Shown: one piece after another, positions 50,156-61,805 of the stretch
Numbering within the stretch: the first letter of the stretch is position 1
Layout of the letters: each line of letters begins with the position of its first letter
Origin: Fasciolopsis buskii
Lineage: Eukaryota; Platyhelminthes; Trematoda; Plagiorchiida; Fasciolidae
Length of the DNA stretch: 64,000 nucleotides
NCBI GenBank assembly: GCA_008360955.1
Contig: LUCM01007497.1
Location: 1-64,000 of the forward strand
Direction of reading: 5' to 3'
The notes under the pieces: generated by a model
Seen by the model: the letters and a program-made list of their open reading frames with translations, nothing else
Database searches by the model: none
What the model was told of the DNA's origin: nothing
Program-made: the position numbers and the translations under genes

Positions 50156-53100
50156 GTGTAAGCCATTCACTACAGTGCACCATACTGTTTATGTATTTCG
50201 AAATGATGTTACTAGTGAATATCCAGACATTTTCACATGCGTAGTTCATTTTTAGTCACAAGCTGAGGACTACCGAAACGGTCTGAACTTCCGGTTTATC
50301 CAAAAACTTGCAAACTATATTTAATAATATCAACGAATGGATAATTCTTGCCGGATATTAATGTTGCTAGCGATACTACACGGAAATAATTGTCAGTTAA
50401 TACCTGAGAGCCCCCGTCAATACGGTTTGCGAAAGCGAATTATGTAACTGAAAGCCAAGGGTAGCTCGAAACATCCGTGAAAGGGACATACAGTAACTAA
50501 CTTTGTTTTGGTCCCTGGATTGGCCTCGTCGATTACATTTCAAGAGGCACAAACAGCACCGCTGAATAGAATCCAAAGAGTCTGAATATTGATCTGCATA
50601 TATTTGGAGTTATGACAAAAAGCCATAAGTTGTATAGATAGGGAAATGCGCTTCTCATGCTATCTCAAAATAAGTGCAGCTCAGTTGTTAACTTATGCGA
50701 GGTGGTTGCCCAAATAACTGTAGAATAAATAAATGGGATATCTAATTCATATTTAGCCGGTTTTGTCATCGCAGTAAAATGTTAACTTTCGGTGTTGCTG
50801 CCAAAACCCAGGTAGGGAAATATGTTTGATGCATGATGATCAGATGATACAACAAGTGAATTTTATTGTGTTTGAGTTTCGAAGAATCTACAATCACTCG
50901 ATTCTCACCTCCCTGTTTGTCATTAAATACTTCATAAGGCTACCCCTAAATGACCACTATTTCTAAAAGGGTTATTAATTTCACGTCTAGGACAGCCTAA
51001 CTTTTGTCAAACCCCGTAACATGCCCTGGGAAAATTTCCATTTTCTCTTATACACTATTGGGTAATCTCTGTGATTTTGACGACAGAAGTTCAGTCAGTT
51101 CAACTTATCCGTCTAAACGTTTGTGCATAATGCGAAACGGCACCTGTTTTTATTGTGGACATTCTACCAAATCAAAATTTCGGCCAAGGAAGGTCATTGT
51201 CTGCATTAAAGGTACTGAGGAAAATACAAATAGTCTTGTCAACAAAGGTGACAGAAAACTGATGTTCATTCGAACAAGTACGATGCAAAATGACCCAACC
51301 TAATAACGACTAATTAAATCAATGACGGACTGCCATCGTTCATCAAAATGGACTGTAGCGCATAAGGTTTCGTTTTCAGACCATTAGATGGACAATAACT
51401 GCATTTACATTCATACCACAATATAGTGCTCCAGCAAAAGGGTTGCAATGGTTACAATTTCATTTGTCGTTTGAATTGGCCCATGAAATCATCTTTGAAA
51501 TTCGACCAAGTGAAACGTTGCTCTCTTGGGAGAATACCGAATATTTTCTTGATTTTTCGATATAAAAATTTTGCACTGAGGTCAATAAATCCCTATTCCA
51601 GCCAACCAGGGACCATGAAGTTGCAGTCAACCTTTATTCGGCTCGGCGCTACTTAGGTGAAGAACCGTCACATTGGGTTGCAATCAAAATGATTGAAAAT
51701 TAGAATGCATCTTGACAAAATGCAATCCCGATTGCCAGTGCATTTGCTGAGATGTATATAGTCAACGTATTTATTCAAGTTGTTCTTCTCACAGCCAGTG
51801 ACGTTAAAACCCAATGTGAATCGCTGAACATTTCAATATGGCAATACTGGTCATCTGCTGAAAACTAACGAAAAACAGTTTTCCGTCTTAGCTTGCAATA
51901 CATCCTCTCTATTTTCGTGGACATGTTTGCACCAACTGCCGATTTCATTGGGATTCATCGGTTTCATGCCAAATCTTTTGAATCTAAACAAACCAACTGC
52001 CAAACTACATAAGCCCCATCGCGTCCATCTTGCTTTTACATCTTATGGTTTTCGGATAAACAGCATTTGTTATTGATAGTTCAAAACCTCCCGTGATTAC
52101 ATGCATGTTTCCAAAGGCTTGTGCATCCATAAATCATCCAATCTGTATCACTAACCAGTTCAGTTTCAGAATAAGAAATCGACTTGGTTTTCGATCTGTT
52201 CTGAACTTGGGATTCGTTTTTATGACGTTAAAGTTGTTTTTTCTCACGCTGGCTGACTTTTCTCTGCTTTGTCGTTGGTAAGCGAGCAGCTGATACGATT
52301 GACTTTGTTGCTTCAAACCTTGAAAGCACATTTTCGTAAGCCACAGAACATGATGCGATAAGTAAAAGGAAGCCGCGAATTTTGAATCTGAGGCTTCCAG
52401 GGACTGTGCAACACAGTTTCAGTGTTACAAGCGGCTAGTACGAAAACTTAAGTAGCAGAATTTAGGAGAAGATCACAAGTGTTAATAGGCATTGTTTAGT
52501 CACAGTATGGTTGAGCGGACAAGTTACACACCGCTTGAGCCTTCGTTGCATTTTGCCCTGACAACCGTACTTATTGTCTAGCAGACCGGTTAGCTGTTAT
52601 CTGCAGAATTTTCAATTTCAGCTGCAGAGAATTTTGGGACATCAACTGTTTGAAAACATCAATTGTAAAAATCTGAATTATGGTCGAATAATATTACCAC
52701 CGCTAGAACGTGACTGCTGGCAGCTTATTTAGGAGACCGCAAGTAGCCTACAGTCCAGGAACCCTGCCCTATGACTGCTGAAATGTTTCTCCATTCTAAA
52801 TGTGCCAGCGTTTGTAGTGCGATATTTTTCCGTTTTTCATTCACTCCTGACCCTTTTGTGGTCCCCATTCGCCTGTTATATTGGCTCACCTGATTGCCGC
52901 CCAAAAGTCGTCAGATGTCACTGGCAGGAGCACGTACGAGTTTGCACAATTCCCATCAGAATTTGCAGTAATGAGTCGGGACGTGTTTTGATTCCTATAC
53001 TACCTGTATCCTATTTTCGCATTAAATAGCCAGAATGATACCAATTGTAAAAATGGAACAACCTAATCAACCTGGCATCTCACACGACTGAGGATGAGTC

Positions 53101-56100
53101 TGCGTTTTCAATGGACAGGCTGCATCTGCTTGTGCTAGTCACTGCTCCAAATACGTGTGAAATCACAATACTGCTGGGCTGAGTTATTTCTCGAGGGATC
53201 GTTATTCTGTGGAATAAAAACGTACAGTTCCACAGGAATTTAGTTCTACGGGTTTTCATGAGTTCTTGATTAAACACAACTAGAAAAGTGCTGTTCAAAC
53301 ACTAGTTAGCTCCACTGGACAATTTCTAATTTTCAAAATTCACGGTCCATGAGTGAAGTATTAACGCTGTTGAAGCAACATATTGGTAACATGGATTCTA
53401 AGGACTGCAAGGGACGGCCGTTATGGTCATGTATCGCCTTGAATACTCTCACTAAGTTATCGAAGGAGGCGTTCACGGCTGCGTAAATTATCCATTGTAT
53501 AACAAGCCATGTGCGGTCCTCACTTATCCATGTAACGAATTTAAGTCTTCATTTGACTTATGTAATTTCAGAATATTTCAACATGGTGTTGTTAACGTCG
53601 ACAGCTTGCTTGTTTCTTCACTAACCATTGTGTTCGGTATTCATCTATTTTCAATTTGTTTAATCGGATCGTTGCCCCTGTTTTGGATTTAGGCCGGTAT
53701 TTGATCGCAAGAGAATTTAATTCAGCCACTTTGGCCCTAGTGAAACCTTTCTGCCAGAGTGGTCCTGTTTCCGCCCGCATAATTGCTAATCTTACCAAAG
53801 CCCCCAAAATTTAGTCCAATAGTTTTGTGATACCTTATCTACTAAAGGATAGTGTTTCGGCAGATTACTAAAGGTTTTGTTCAATATGATCACAGAATAA
53901 TTCCTTCATACAAAGAGTCAGTCCCAAATATTTCCGTCATCTGGGGATCTGGTGAGGGAGTCTACTGGTAGTTTTCATTCGGTTCCTAGTTTTACATCGC
54001 TTTAGGCAAACTCAGAAAATTCGCATTCTCTGCTGCCTTCTGAAATCTTTTAATACGCATAACCATGGGTAACAAAGACGAAAAAAAATAGAAATTTGAT
54101 TTTCGTCAATGTAAACGTGCAGCAACTGTCTGTTTTCATTGGAATATTGATCAAGCATGTTGGCTATACTTATTTCCGTTGCAGCTGAAGAGCAAAAATT
54201 CATAAAGGGACATATTCTTGATATGTATTCCGAACAATGGTTGCCACTTATGCTTCAGTTGCTACTAATGACATTTACATCTTAACATTTTTATCGGCTG
54301 TAAGACTACATTTCTGAACGGTTCAACGGTTTCTCAGTTGTATGTACCTCTGGTCCGGACTAATCACCTTATGTATCCTGCCCCAAGATACCGTGCTTGG
54401 TCTTCAGTCCTCTTTGTCTAATAAGTAATTACCGATGTTTCTGTCCGCTTCCAGTCTACTAAAAGGCAATTCGGATTGTTTTTGTCCTAAGGAAAGCATG
54501 CTCATTCGTTTTACACAAGTATTTGCCTGATCCGGCGCAAATTTGTCTTCCGAAATTTCATGCGGATTCCGTGTGCAGCCTTATCAATGCGTTAACTATG
54601 ACTCCAACCAGTCAACGACATTTTGACTTACGTTTATCTAATATCGCGTACAGTGCATTCCGATTTTGAATCGCCAGGTAACTTCTCCTTACAGACTAGT
54701 TATTTTTATAGTGTCTTGGTAATTTAGGCTTATTTATGAGGCAACCTTTCCGTCAGGTCTTCACTGTTCGCCGTGCTTATCAAACTTCTCGGCACAGATT
54801 ATCAAGTACCTTAACGACCGAATCCAGAACACGAAATACGCGGATTACCGATTTCTCCGGTATTCCTAGGGAGCTGTTCTTTCACTGTTCCTCTTCTCGG
54901 TATAGTTTCCTGACGCATACGTTTAATACTGTGACTTTACAAAGTACAATATCAGCTGTTGACATTCCGACCAGTTTAGCCCTGATCAATCATAATATCA
55001 CAATGATCAAAGTTAACCCAAAATTCAGGCACTTTGGGATTTGCGTACATTTCTTGATGATGCGCACTTTATAATGACAAGAAATTGCGTTTGTGCTAGG
55101 GGAACGTAATTCATTCCCATCATTTGTCCGATAAAATTTGGCGAAATGAAAACAATCTCTCACTCCATGATTGCAGCAAAGTAAAAACGAACAATTTTTT
55201 TCCCGGAATTGTGCCGAAGTTTGGTTACAAGTTTGTCTTTGTTACAGCAGTCAGCAGATCAGACTTCCGATGGTATGAATTCCTTCATGAACCGAAGGTA
55301 ATCAGACAGGATACTTTTAGACTTGAAATTAAGGCTTATTCATGCATAATTTTTTATGGAAAAAAAAATTCCGCGTGATCGATATATTCATCTGACCAAT
55401 ACCAACATAGATTGCAAACTGTAAAGACCAAAATCCCCGTCCAACTAGTTGCATTATTGTTTGTTGACTAAATGCTTACAATAATTGTCGTTTATTCATC
55501 GCTTGATTCACGTTTTACTGGCCCACAGTGTACTTATCTGTTTACTGAGACGTTTTCATTACTCAGAAACAGACGAACAATCAAGTAGCATCATGTCAAA
55601 AACTCGGCTTACATTGATATGCTTTTTCGTGACTATCCAGTTAGCTATTCTACATTTCTCTTTTACTGCCGCGCCCAATGTTCACACTTGCTGTTTTTCA
55701 ATGATCTCGGACTATACCCTTCCTTCTGAGTGATTTATGGCAAACTGTGCGTGAACACATTCAGGATACTGAAGCCTTTGCACGCGAAGGACATGGCCGC
55801 TCAGTACTGGCAGCCATTCCGGTGAACTCAGCCTCTGTACCAATAAACATTTGCACCTTGTTTCTCATGTCGAGTTAGGATTGCGACAGTATGTTACTAG
55901 AATGTTTATTTGTTTGCGGTTACTTCGAAAACCTCTTGGCATGCTTTCAGCCCGGGTTTAACACAGTTTTAGTTATAAAATATTTGCTTCAAAAGTTATA
56001 CGAGCACTAACCAAACTGACCTCTTAAGATGGAGAAAAATGGGTATTTAGTAACTTTCTTGATGAAAACATTTAATTTTTATTTATAATTCGGCTACTTA

Positions 56101-58362
56101 TGACTCCAATGGAAAAACGACCATGATTTTGAAAACTATTAACTTGGTTTTTGCAGATTTTATTTTTGCCAAACCGCCTTCAACAATTTGTACGATGACA
56201 ACCGAATTGGAGTAACGGAGGTGAACGATTGTGTGCAAAATGTAGACTAGTAGTCTATCATCATATGGTTGAATTTCCGCGAAAACATTTTTGGCTACGT
56301 CGTACGCATGGCATAGGAAACGTTGTCGCCAAATGGATAGGAAATTTCCAACAGTTTTTTCCGTTTAATATGGCCTGACACTGAGCACGGCCAAGCGCTC
56401 TGATAGACTTGGAAAATGTGTGCAAGTGTTCGTCTCGTCAAGCTGCATCGGTCAATGGAGTCATTTAGAATGATGCAGTCAATGTTGTTTTAAGAATACA
56501 CTTTCATTTTTGCTGGACAACTTTGCAAATCTTGTGCTTATTATGGCGGGATTTCCGACAGTCCAAAAACAGTACATTTATCAAACTGTACATAGGATCA
56601 AACTGTTGTTTGGTATAATAATGAATGTTACAAAAATGCAGATCTTCCGATCCGTAACAATTGGATGGGTCTCGGTTACCCACCACAGAGTAACGTCTTG
56701 ACCAGCTGTCTGGGGAAAACAGGCGTGTTAATGAAGAGTTGAGAAATGTTTGCTCGATACACTGTTAGCAGGTATTCCATTTTCAAAGTTCACAACAGGG
56801 GACGCTCGTGTTTGTTATCATAAATTTGTGAAAGATTCCTATACTCTGCGCATATTTAAGTGAAGTCCTTAGAAAAGATGGTCGAGTTGATAACGAAAAG
56901 TCTTGCAGACTTGCATGAAAGGAGAACCAATTTGACAGTCGGATTTGAAAAGATCTCTTTTGAGTCTTTCTGTTAGCCAGCAGCCAAACCAAATGGGTCA
57001 TCGTGGAGCATCTTAAGAGACCGACTTTTGATGAACATGTTCATACGTAGATTGCATAAAAAAAACTTGAAAGTTTAAGAGATATCTAAGTGATTACAAA
57101 TTGAGTTGGACTATATAGTAGGGTTTCTCCTGCTCTAAAGCGACCCGACATTTGCATTAACCTGTCCCTGCAAGGTAAAGCTCTTCTGGAAGGAAACTAG
57201 GCTAACGATTGCCTTGAAGCAGTCGACTGCTTTGACTACCTAAATCAACCAAGGAAAAATTAAGGGCGGACAAGTTTGTAACGTCCTGGACAATAAACAA
57301 CAAACGAATTTCCAAATGATTGTTTCAAAGGGTCAAAACTAATTGAGTTTCCGCCCATTAAAGGAAAACACCAAACCTGATAAATCCAATAATTAAGACC
57401 CAATAAAACGCTTGCATTGGCTTGGTGTTCAAATGAAGAACAAAACAAATAAATAAAGTTTTAACTAGACTGATTGTTATTGGTTATCAGGATATTTGGA
57501 GTAAACGGAATCCTTGAACCCAGCCGACATTATATGCATACATAGCGGTTCCTCACTGGCTGAAAAGACCTGCCGTGAAATATCAAACTTCATAACATGA
57601 AAATCAATATAACCTTATAGGATTGGGGTCCGGAAAAAATCGCGAGTGCATCCGGTTCCAATGTTAGAAGTACGAGTCTAAAGATGGAATTTAGAGATTA
57701 AGCTTAAAGCGTTATACCAAAATCAGATAAACACTTCTGCTGAAATACACTACTTTTTGCTTTTGAGTAAAAGACAATACTTCAATACTCGCAGGAATTC
57801 ACGAAAATATGACTCGGTTTTTCCTGGCCCTTATTTTTCGTTTTTCTGAAATCCAAGAGATGTGGCAAGGTGAATTCCGGTGGAGCATTCTATAATATCG
57901 TTGATATAAAAATGGCATCAAAATTTCGCATGAGTTTTCCGTATTTTGCTAGCCATGTGTACTACTGAGGACTGGCAGAGTGCGCATTTCGGTGCAGCTC
58001 AACCCTAACTTGTTTCGTCCGAGTCAGTTCTGCTATCAAGTCTCTCATTCATTTGGTCGTAGAAATTAGCTGGCCATCACGGGAAATCACGAATTATAGA
58101 TACATCTGTCAGCCCACTTCATTATTCTGTCATTGTAGTTTTTTTCGTATGTCGTTCACTGCTTACATTCTCATTTTTCCTGATTAAAAAACAACAAGAT
58201 TAAATCAAAAGCTCTGAATGGTTAGTTTTATTGCAATAACTTTCTGAATGATGCACATCAGTCCGAAAGAGCTTCAAAAGTAAATGCTTTAATCACCTCG
58301 TTGATTGTACACGTTACATCGGAAAAATTGACGTTATCCGTTGTCCGTAGAAAAGATGTTTA
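50156..58362. other. Long non-coding stretch, nothing firm
   Basis: About 8 kb without a recognisable gene. A minus-strand frame at 53592-53807 (with FTRAKVAELNSLAIKYRPKS) looks protein-like but has no domain or clean splice borders. Frames at 51004-51303 and 54736-55074 (+) are also unrecognised. Confidence 0.4.
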
Positions 58363-58548
58363 CGAAAGCATTCTGTCTAAGCCACTTTCGCGCATGAGTT
58401 TCTTTCCATCCTCAATGTCTGCGTTGCCTTCAAATGATTGTCCGGTTTCCCTGTTCTTGGTTATGTTTGTGTTCAGTCTGACCGGATAACGATTGGCTCG
58501 TTTTGCCTCTCTAATAGAACTGTCTGGGTTTGCTTTTTCCCATACAAC
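58363..58548 (-). CDS. Open protein-like segment flanking the CR1 remnant, unknown
   Basis: A 62-codon minus-strand frame with no internal stop and a charged, protein-like make-up: SSIREAKRANRYPVRLN and GNADIEDGKKLMRESGL. It lies just beyond the last recognisable CR1 reverse-transcriptase residues on the same strand but does not resemble the part of CR1 expected there. An acceptor-like ATTTTCATTGAG precedes it and GTAAAC overlaps its stop. It could be an exon of an unknown gene, part of a decayed gene copy, or chance. Confidence 0.2.
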
Positions 58549-58561
58549 TCAATGAAAATTC

Positions 58562-59165
58562 GTTGTGTTGAAATTTAAACCAGCTCGTGCAGAGGAATCG
58601 TAAACGGGAGATAGATTGCTGGAAAAACTTTGAAAATCATCGTTGTTCGATACAGCTTGAGAGAGAGCAACATCATCAGCATCCTTAAACGGATTACAGT
58701 GGGAACTAGTTGATACGTTGATGATTTAAGTATAGAAGAGAAACAGTGAAAGGATAGTACCCTGGAGCACTCCTGAGTTGTCAACCAACGGTTTTGAGGT
58801 TTTACTCTCCATTCGTATGCACTGAGTTCAGTTAGTAAAGTAATCAGACAGTCATGCCAATAGAGGCCTGGGACAACCAATTTTTCCAGTTTGTGAATAG
58901 TCTAGAAAGGCACAACGCACATATTTCATCGATACTTTTAAGGACTTACAAATGTGATGAATGAGGGAGGCGGCATCGTCCAAAACGGACCTGTTAGATT
59001 TATAAGCAAACTGAAAGGGGTGGTCAGGCAGACACAGAACGCAGACGCTGAAGTCAAGCACTCTCCGTCAGTTGAAGACCAGAAGATTTTGAGGCATTTG
59101 GGTGAAAGCGCTTTGCTAAAGCAGTAGAAATGCTAGATTTTGGGATCGGAATAATAGTGACGGGT
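58562..59165 (-). pseudogene. CR1-type non-LTR retrotransposon: reverse transcriptase remnant
   Basis: Minus-strand RT of a CR1/Jockey-group element, which copies element RNA at a nicked target site. Blocks occur in the right order but in shifting frames. They are IPIPKSSISTALAKRFHP (fingers), FAYKSNRSVLDDAASLIHHI, then YVRCAFLDYSQTG (motif A region), CPRPLLA, SGVLQGTILSLFLFYT (motif B), DADDVALSQAV (motif C, with Tyr of YADD replaced by Asp), and SSARAGLNFNTT. Several frameshifts separate these blocks. The 3' part after motif C is lost near 58562. The copy is inactive. It belongs with the endonuclease fragment just upstream on the same strand. Confidence 0.85.
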
Positions 59166-59184
59166 ATTCAGAAGTCAGAGATAA

Positions 59185-59417
59185 ATGACGAGCTTAATGA
59201 CGAGTGAATCAACGATATCCGGGTTCAACCACGATTCTTGTATGCAGATGACACAAGTGTGAACATGGATCGATGATTGATGTTTGAGGCACAGATCCGA
59301 CGTTTTCGTAAACAAAGAGCGGATGTTGGCACTCACCATTGCCGGAATAGACATCTTTGCCGGAAGGGTGCATTTAAGAGCTGCCTGCCAGCCAGCACGA
59401 GTGCCTCTGTTAGATGG
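59185..59417 (-). pseudogene. CR1-type element: endonuclease N-terminus, same copy as the RT remnant
   Basis: The minus strand reads in one frame through SNRGTRAGWQAALK, then SANIRSLFTKTSDLCL, then ICIQESWLNPDIVD. The NIRSL start and the ESWL block (with the metal-binding Glu) are hallmarks of the AP-type endonuclease of non-LTR elements. The frame stops soon after (near 59185) and the RT fingers begin about 20 bp later. The rest of the endonuclease and the linker, on the order of 1 kb, is therefore deleted. This gives an internally deleted copy with both flanks in order. Confidence 0.75.
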
Positions 59418-59779
59418 ATAAGATGTGCTTTGAGGTACAGCAATGCGTTATTCTAGTCCAAGTTGAGAAACAATACGGTTTTTAAACAACAAAATTCCGA
59501 ACGATTGTAGCGGCGAACGGAGAGCATAATGGACCTAACAATCCGACAAGAAAACAACGAAATTAAACATGACACAGAATTGTAGCGCAGTCAGTCAAAA
59601 GGCGCGCGCGGACAGACAATTTAGCACCAAGAAAACTGGGGTGGTTTGACCACATGTAAACTCTTCCTGGTCATGCATTACTGAACCAATTTATTCGTAT
59701 TCATTCTCTATCACTGACTACTTTGGTATTTAGTATCACCGATGGCTTAGGAGTACAGATTTGCGAACCTGTAGTTGGT
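59418..59779. other. Spacer between two head-to-head CR1-type elements
   Basis: About 360 bp between the 5' sides of the two elements. Parts may be decayed 5' sequence of either element. The right half has a frame that may run into the endonuclease of the + strand copy, but I recognise no motif there. Confidence 0.4.
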
Positions 59780-60050
59780 CATTTTTGCACACAAACTGGT
59801 ATTTCGTCTTTTTTCGGTTTTCTGTCTTACTTGGTCTCGTTGCTGGACAATAACCTACAAATCATCGGTGACTTTAATAAAGCCTAGACACTTCCTGTTA
59901 CCAAGCTTGATTTGCATGATCTCTCAGTCTCTCCAGTCAGACGTAACTCCACCCTAGATAGAATTATTGCCAACCATCTTGATTTATTCTGCCTTGAACT
60001 AAGTTCTCCATTTACCAGCAGTGCTCATTATCTGCCATTTTTAAAACCCG
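59780..60050 (+). pseudogene. CR1-type element (second copy): endonuclease C-terminal half
   Basis: The + strand reads SLLDNNLQIIGDFNKA, then a TAG, then LTKLDLHDLSVSP-like and NSTLDRIIANHLDLF blocks, then SSPFTSSAHYLPFL. The IIGDFN block and the NSTLDRI...N block are diagnostic of the AP-type endonuclease of CR1-group elements. The catalytic SDH motif near the end reads SAH, so the catalytic Asp is lost. There is at least one in-frame stop. The N-terminal half of the domain is absent, so the copy is 5'-truncated, as is typical for non-LTR insertions. Confidence 0.82.
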
Positions 60051-60386
60051 AAGTTGATTCCTGACCAGCTTTCCAATCTTTCTAGCAGTCTAGTCAAATT
60101 TTAAAAATATGAATAAGTAATTTGTGTCGGCAAAACATTCTTTTCCTTTATCAAGGATAGTTTTTGTTACCCAAATTCATAATTTTCTGTGATAGCAGTT
60201 TTTGTAGATACATTCAATCTGAAGGCAATAAATAGGCGGATTAAACAATTCGAAATCTTTCTAGATTCCCAGAAAGTCAGATTCCTTTCACCATTTATAT
60301 CAAAAACTGAAAGTAGTCGAGTCGTCCTATGCGAACCAACTCCTGATCACTTGCAACAGAAGATATTTCTGGCAAATAATTAGGCT
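60051..60386 (+). pseudogene. CR1-type element (second copy): decayed linker between endonuclease and RT
   Basis: The position corresponds to the poorly conserved region between endonuclease and reverse transcriptase. A 64-codon frame (60189-60383) is open but has no motif of its own; it is assigned by its place between recognised domains. Confidence 0.5.
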
Positions 60387-61420
60387 TTGTGTGGAAGGAA
60401 ACCGAAACCAGTAAGCTGCATTGCAGAGGTTGAAAGTAACAGTCGAGCCTTTATCTACCCACGTAATGACTCTGTGGTTTCATGGTTCCCTGGCAAACGC
60501 GCTGATGTAAAATTCCTTTCTAAGGAAGAAGTGTTCAAACTCCTTTACTCGACCAAACTAACCACAGGTATGTGTTCCGAAGGTATGATTTCACTTTACC
60601 TAAAGTACAGCCTCATTCACTGATTAATTTACTTCCTTTCTTAATACCTCCTTATGCAAACATTCCATTTCCGATTGTTGGATGCCATTCACTATAGTGC
60701 CCATCCCTAAACCAAGTAGTCCCAGTATTCCAACCCAGCATGCGGTCTTAAGCTATCAGACCGCGCCATCCCGAATGGTCTAACTTTTTCCGTTGTTTGC
60801 CCTAGGATCATCTTCATTTTGCCTACAAGCTAACTGGATCCACTTTGGATGTTGTGGCTTCCTTGGTTCATAAAATAGCCACATCCTTGGAAGCATCCGC
60901 CCAATTTGCCCAACGTATGTTTCACGATCTTCACTTTTTTGTTAACTAAAACAGCACGACTGTCCCAAGCGCCTCTTGGCTTGGGTATCAAACTACTTTA
61001 CCAGCAGAACTCAATGCACAATTCTGAAAAGAAACATATCTATCCTGTTGGTAAATAATTTTGGAATCCTTAACGTATCTACCCTTTCTCCTTGTTTGTT
61101 TCCAACGTAAACCAGCAACCTACAGGCTAGTTTACCCTGGTCAATTATTCACGTATGACGTTGATCTGGAACTGAAGATGCCTTGAACTCTTTGGACTAA
61201 TTTGCTCTCGGGATTTTATTGTTTGTTCCGACCTAAATCTTAGTTTTTCAAAATGTATCCGCTTACCCGGTTGACCCTTTTTTCGTTAACAATGAACCCC
61301 TCACAAGGATAAGTTCCTTCGAACACTTTGGAATTGCTATTGATAAAAAAGATGGTCCTCTCACATTTGTAGTTGTGCAAAAACCTCAGACTATCACTTT
61401 ACATAAAAAGAATGTGGTAT
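60387..61420 (+). pseudogene. CR1-type element (second copy): reverse transcriptase
   Basis: Recognisable RT blocks in order on the + strand. LSKEEVFKLLYSTKLTTG and EGMISLYLKYS mark the region just before the fingers. VPIPKPSSPS-type remnants follow near 60700. HLHFAYKLTGSTLDVVASLV and SLEASAQFAQRMFHDLHF (motif A region) lie at about 60810-60945. STLSPCLF plus TSNLQASLPW (motif B and after) lie near 61075-61145. LNLSFSKC and NNEPLTRISSFEHFGI lie near 61230-61340. The YADD box is destroyed by stops and a frameshift around 61155. Frames change several times. The family differs from the minus-strand copy, since the two FAYK blocks diverge clearly. Confidence 0.82.
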
Positions 61421-61514
61421 TCGCAGTTTAATTAAAACACCATTTCCCCTATTTTCCAACTGTCCTTCCTTTGCTGGTTTACTAAAGTAAGACTTCAGAA
61501 CCCTTCGTCGTGGT
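61421..61514 (+). other. CR1-type element (second copy), decayed joint
   Basis: Short degenerate stretch between the RT and the C-terminal segment of the same element; no block recognised. Confidence 0.4.
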
Positions 61515-61805
61515 TTGTCAATTATCAGTCGTGTATCTTACATGCCACTGAAAAAATTCTACACCAATTTGTGTGGAATGCATCTAATAGCGTGCGAAAA
61601 ATTTGCACGTAAAATTCTTTCGGATCCATCTCATCCCTTAAACATCGACCTTTATAAATACTGTTCTCGTACCATGACACGTTCTAACTTCCGTTCCGTA
61701 TACTCTCGCATAAATATCGATAGGAATTCAGTTGTTTCCTACCCAGCCGGAATTCGCGCCAATCGAGAAATGTTCATGATTAACTTTCTACACAATGTTC
61801 CGTGA
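61515..61805 (+). pseudogene. CR1-type element (second copy): C-terminal segment
   Basis: An open 96-codon frame reads ACEKFARKILSDPSHPLN, then KYCSRTMTRSNFRSVYSR, then SYPAGIRANREMFMINFLHN and TGA. The pattern ILSDPxHPL followed by a Ser/Arg-rich tail is what I expect at the end of trematode CR1-type ORF2 proteins. It follows the RT in the right place and orientation. This is the best preserved part of the copy, as expected for an element truncated at its 5' end. The 3' UTR and the insertion end are not clearly defined; no poly(A) tail is seen. Confidence 0.72.

Noticed and set aside
53592..53807. 72-codon minus-strand frame with protein-like composition
   Set aside because: No known motif, and the possible splice sites around it are weak.
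54736..55074. 112-codon + strand frame
   Set aside because: Low-complexity Ser/Thr/Arg composition, no domain, and no splice-like borders.
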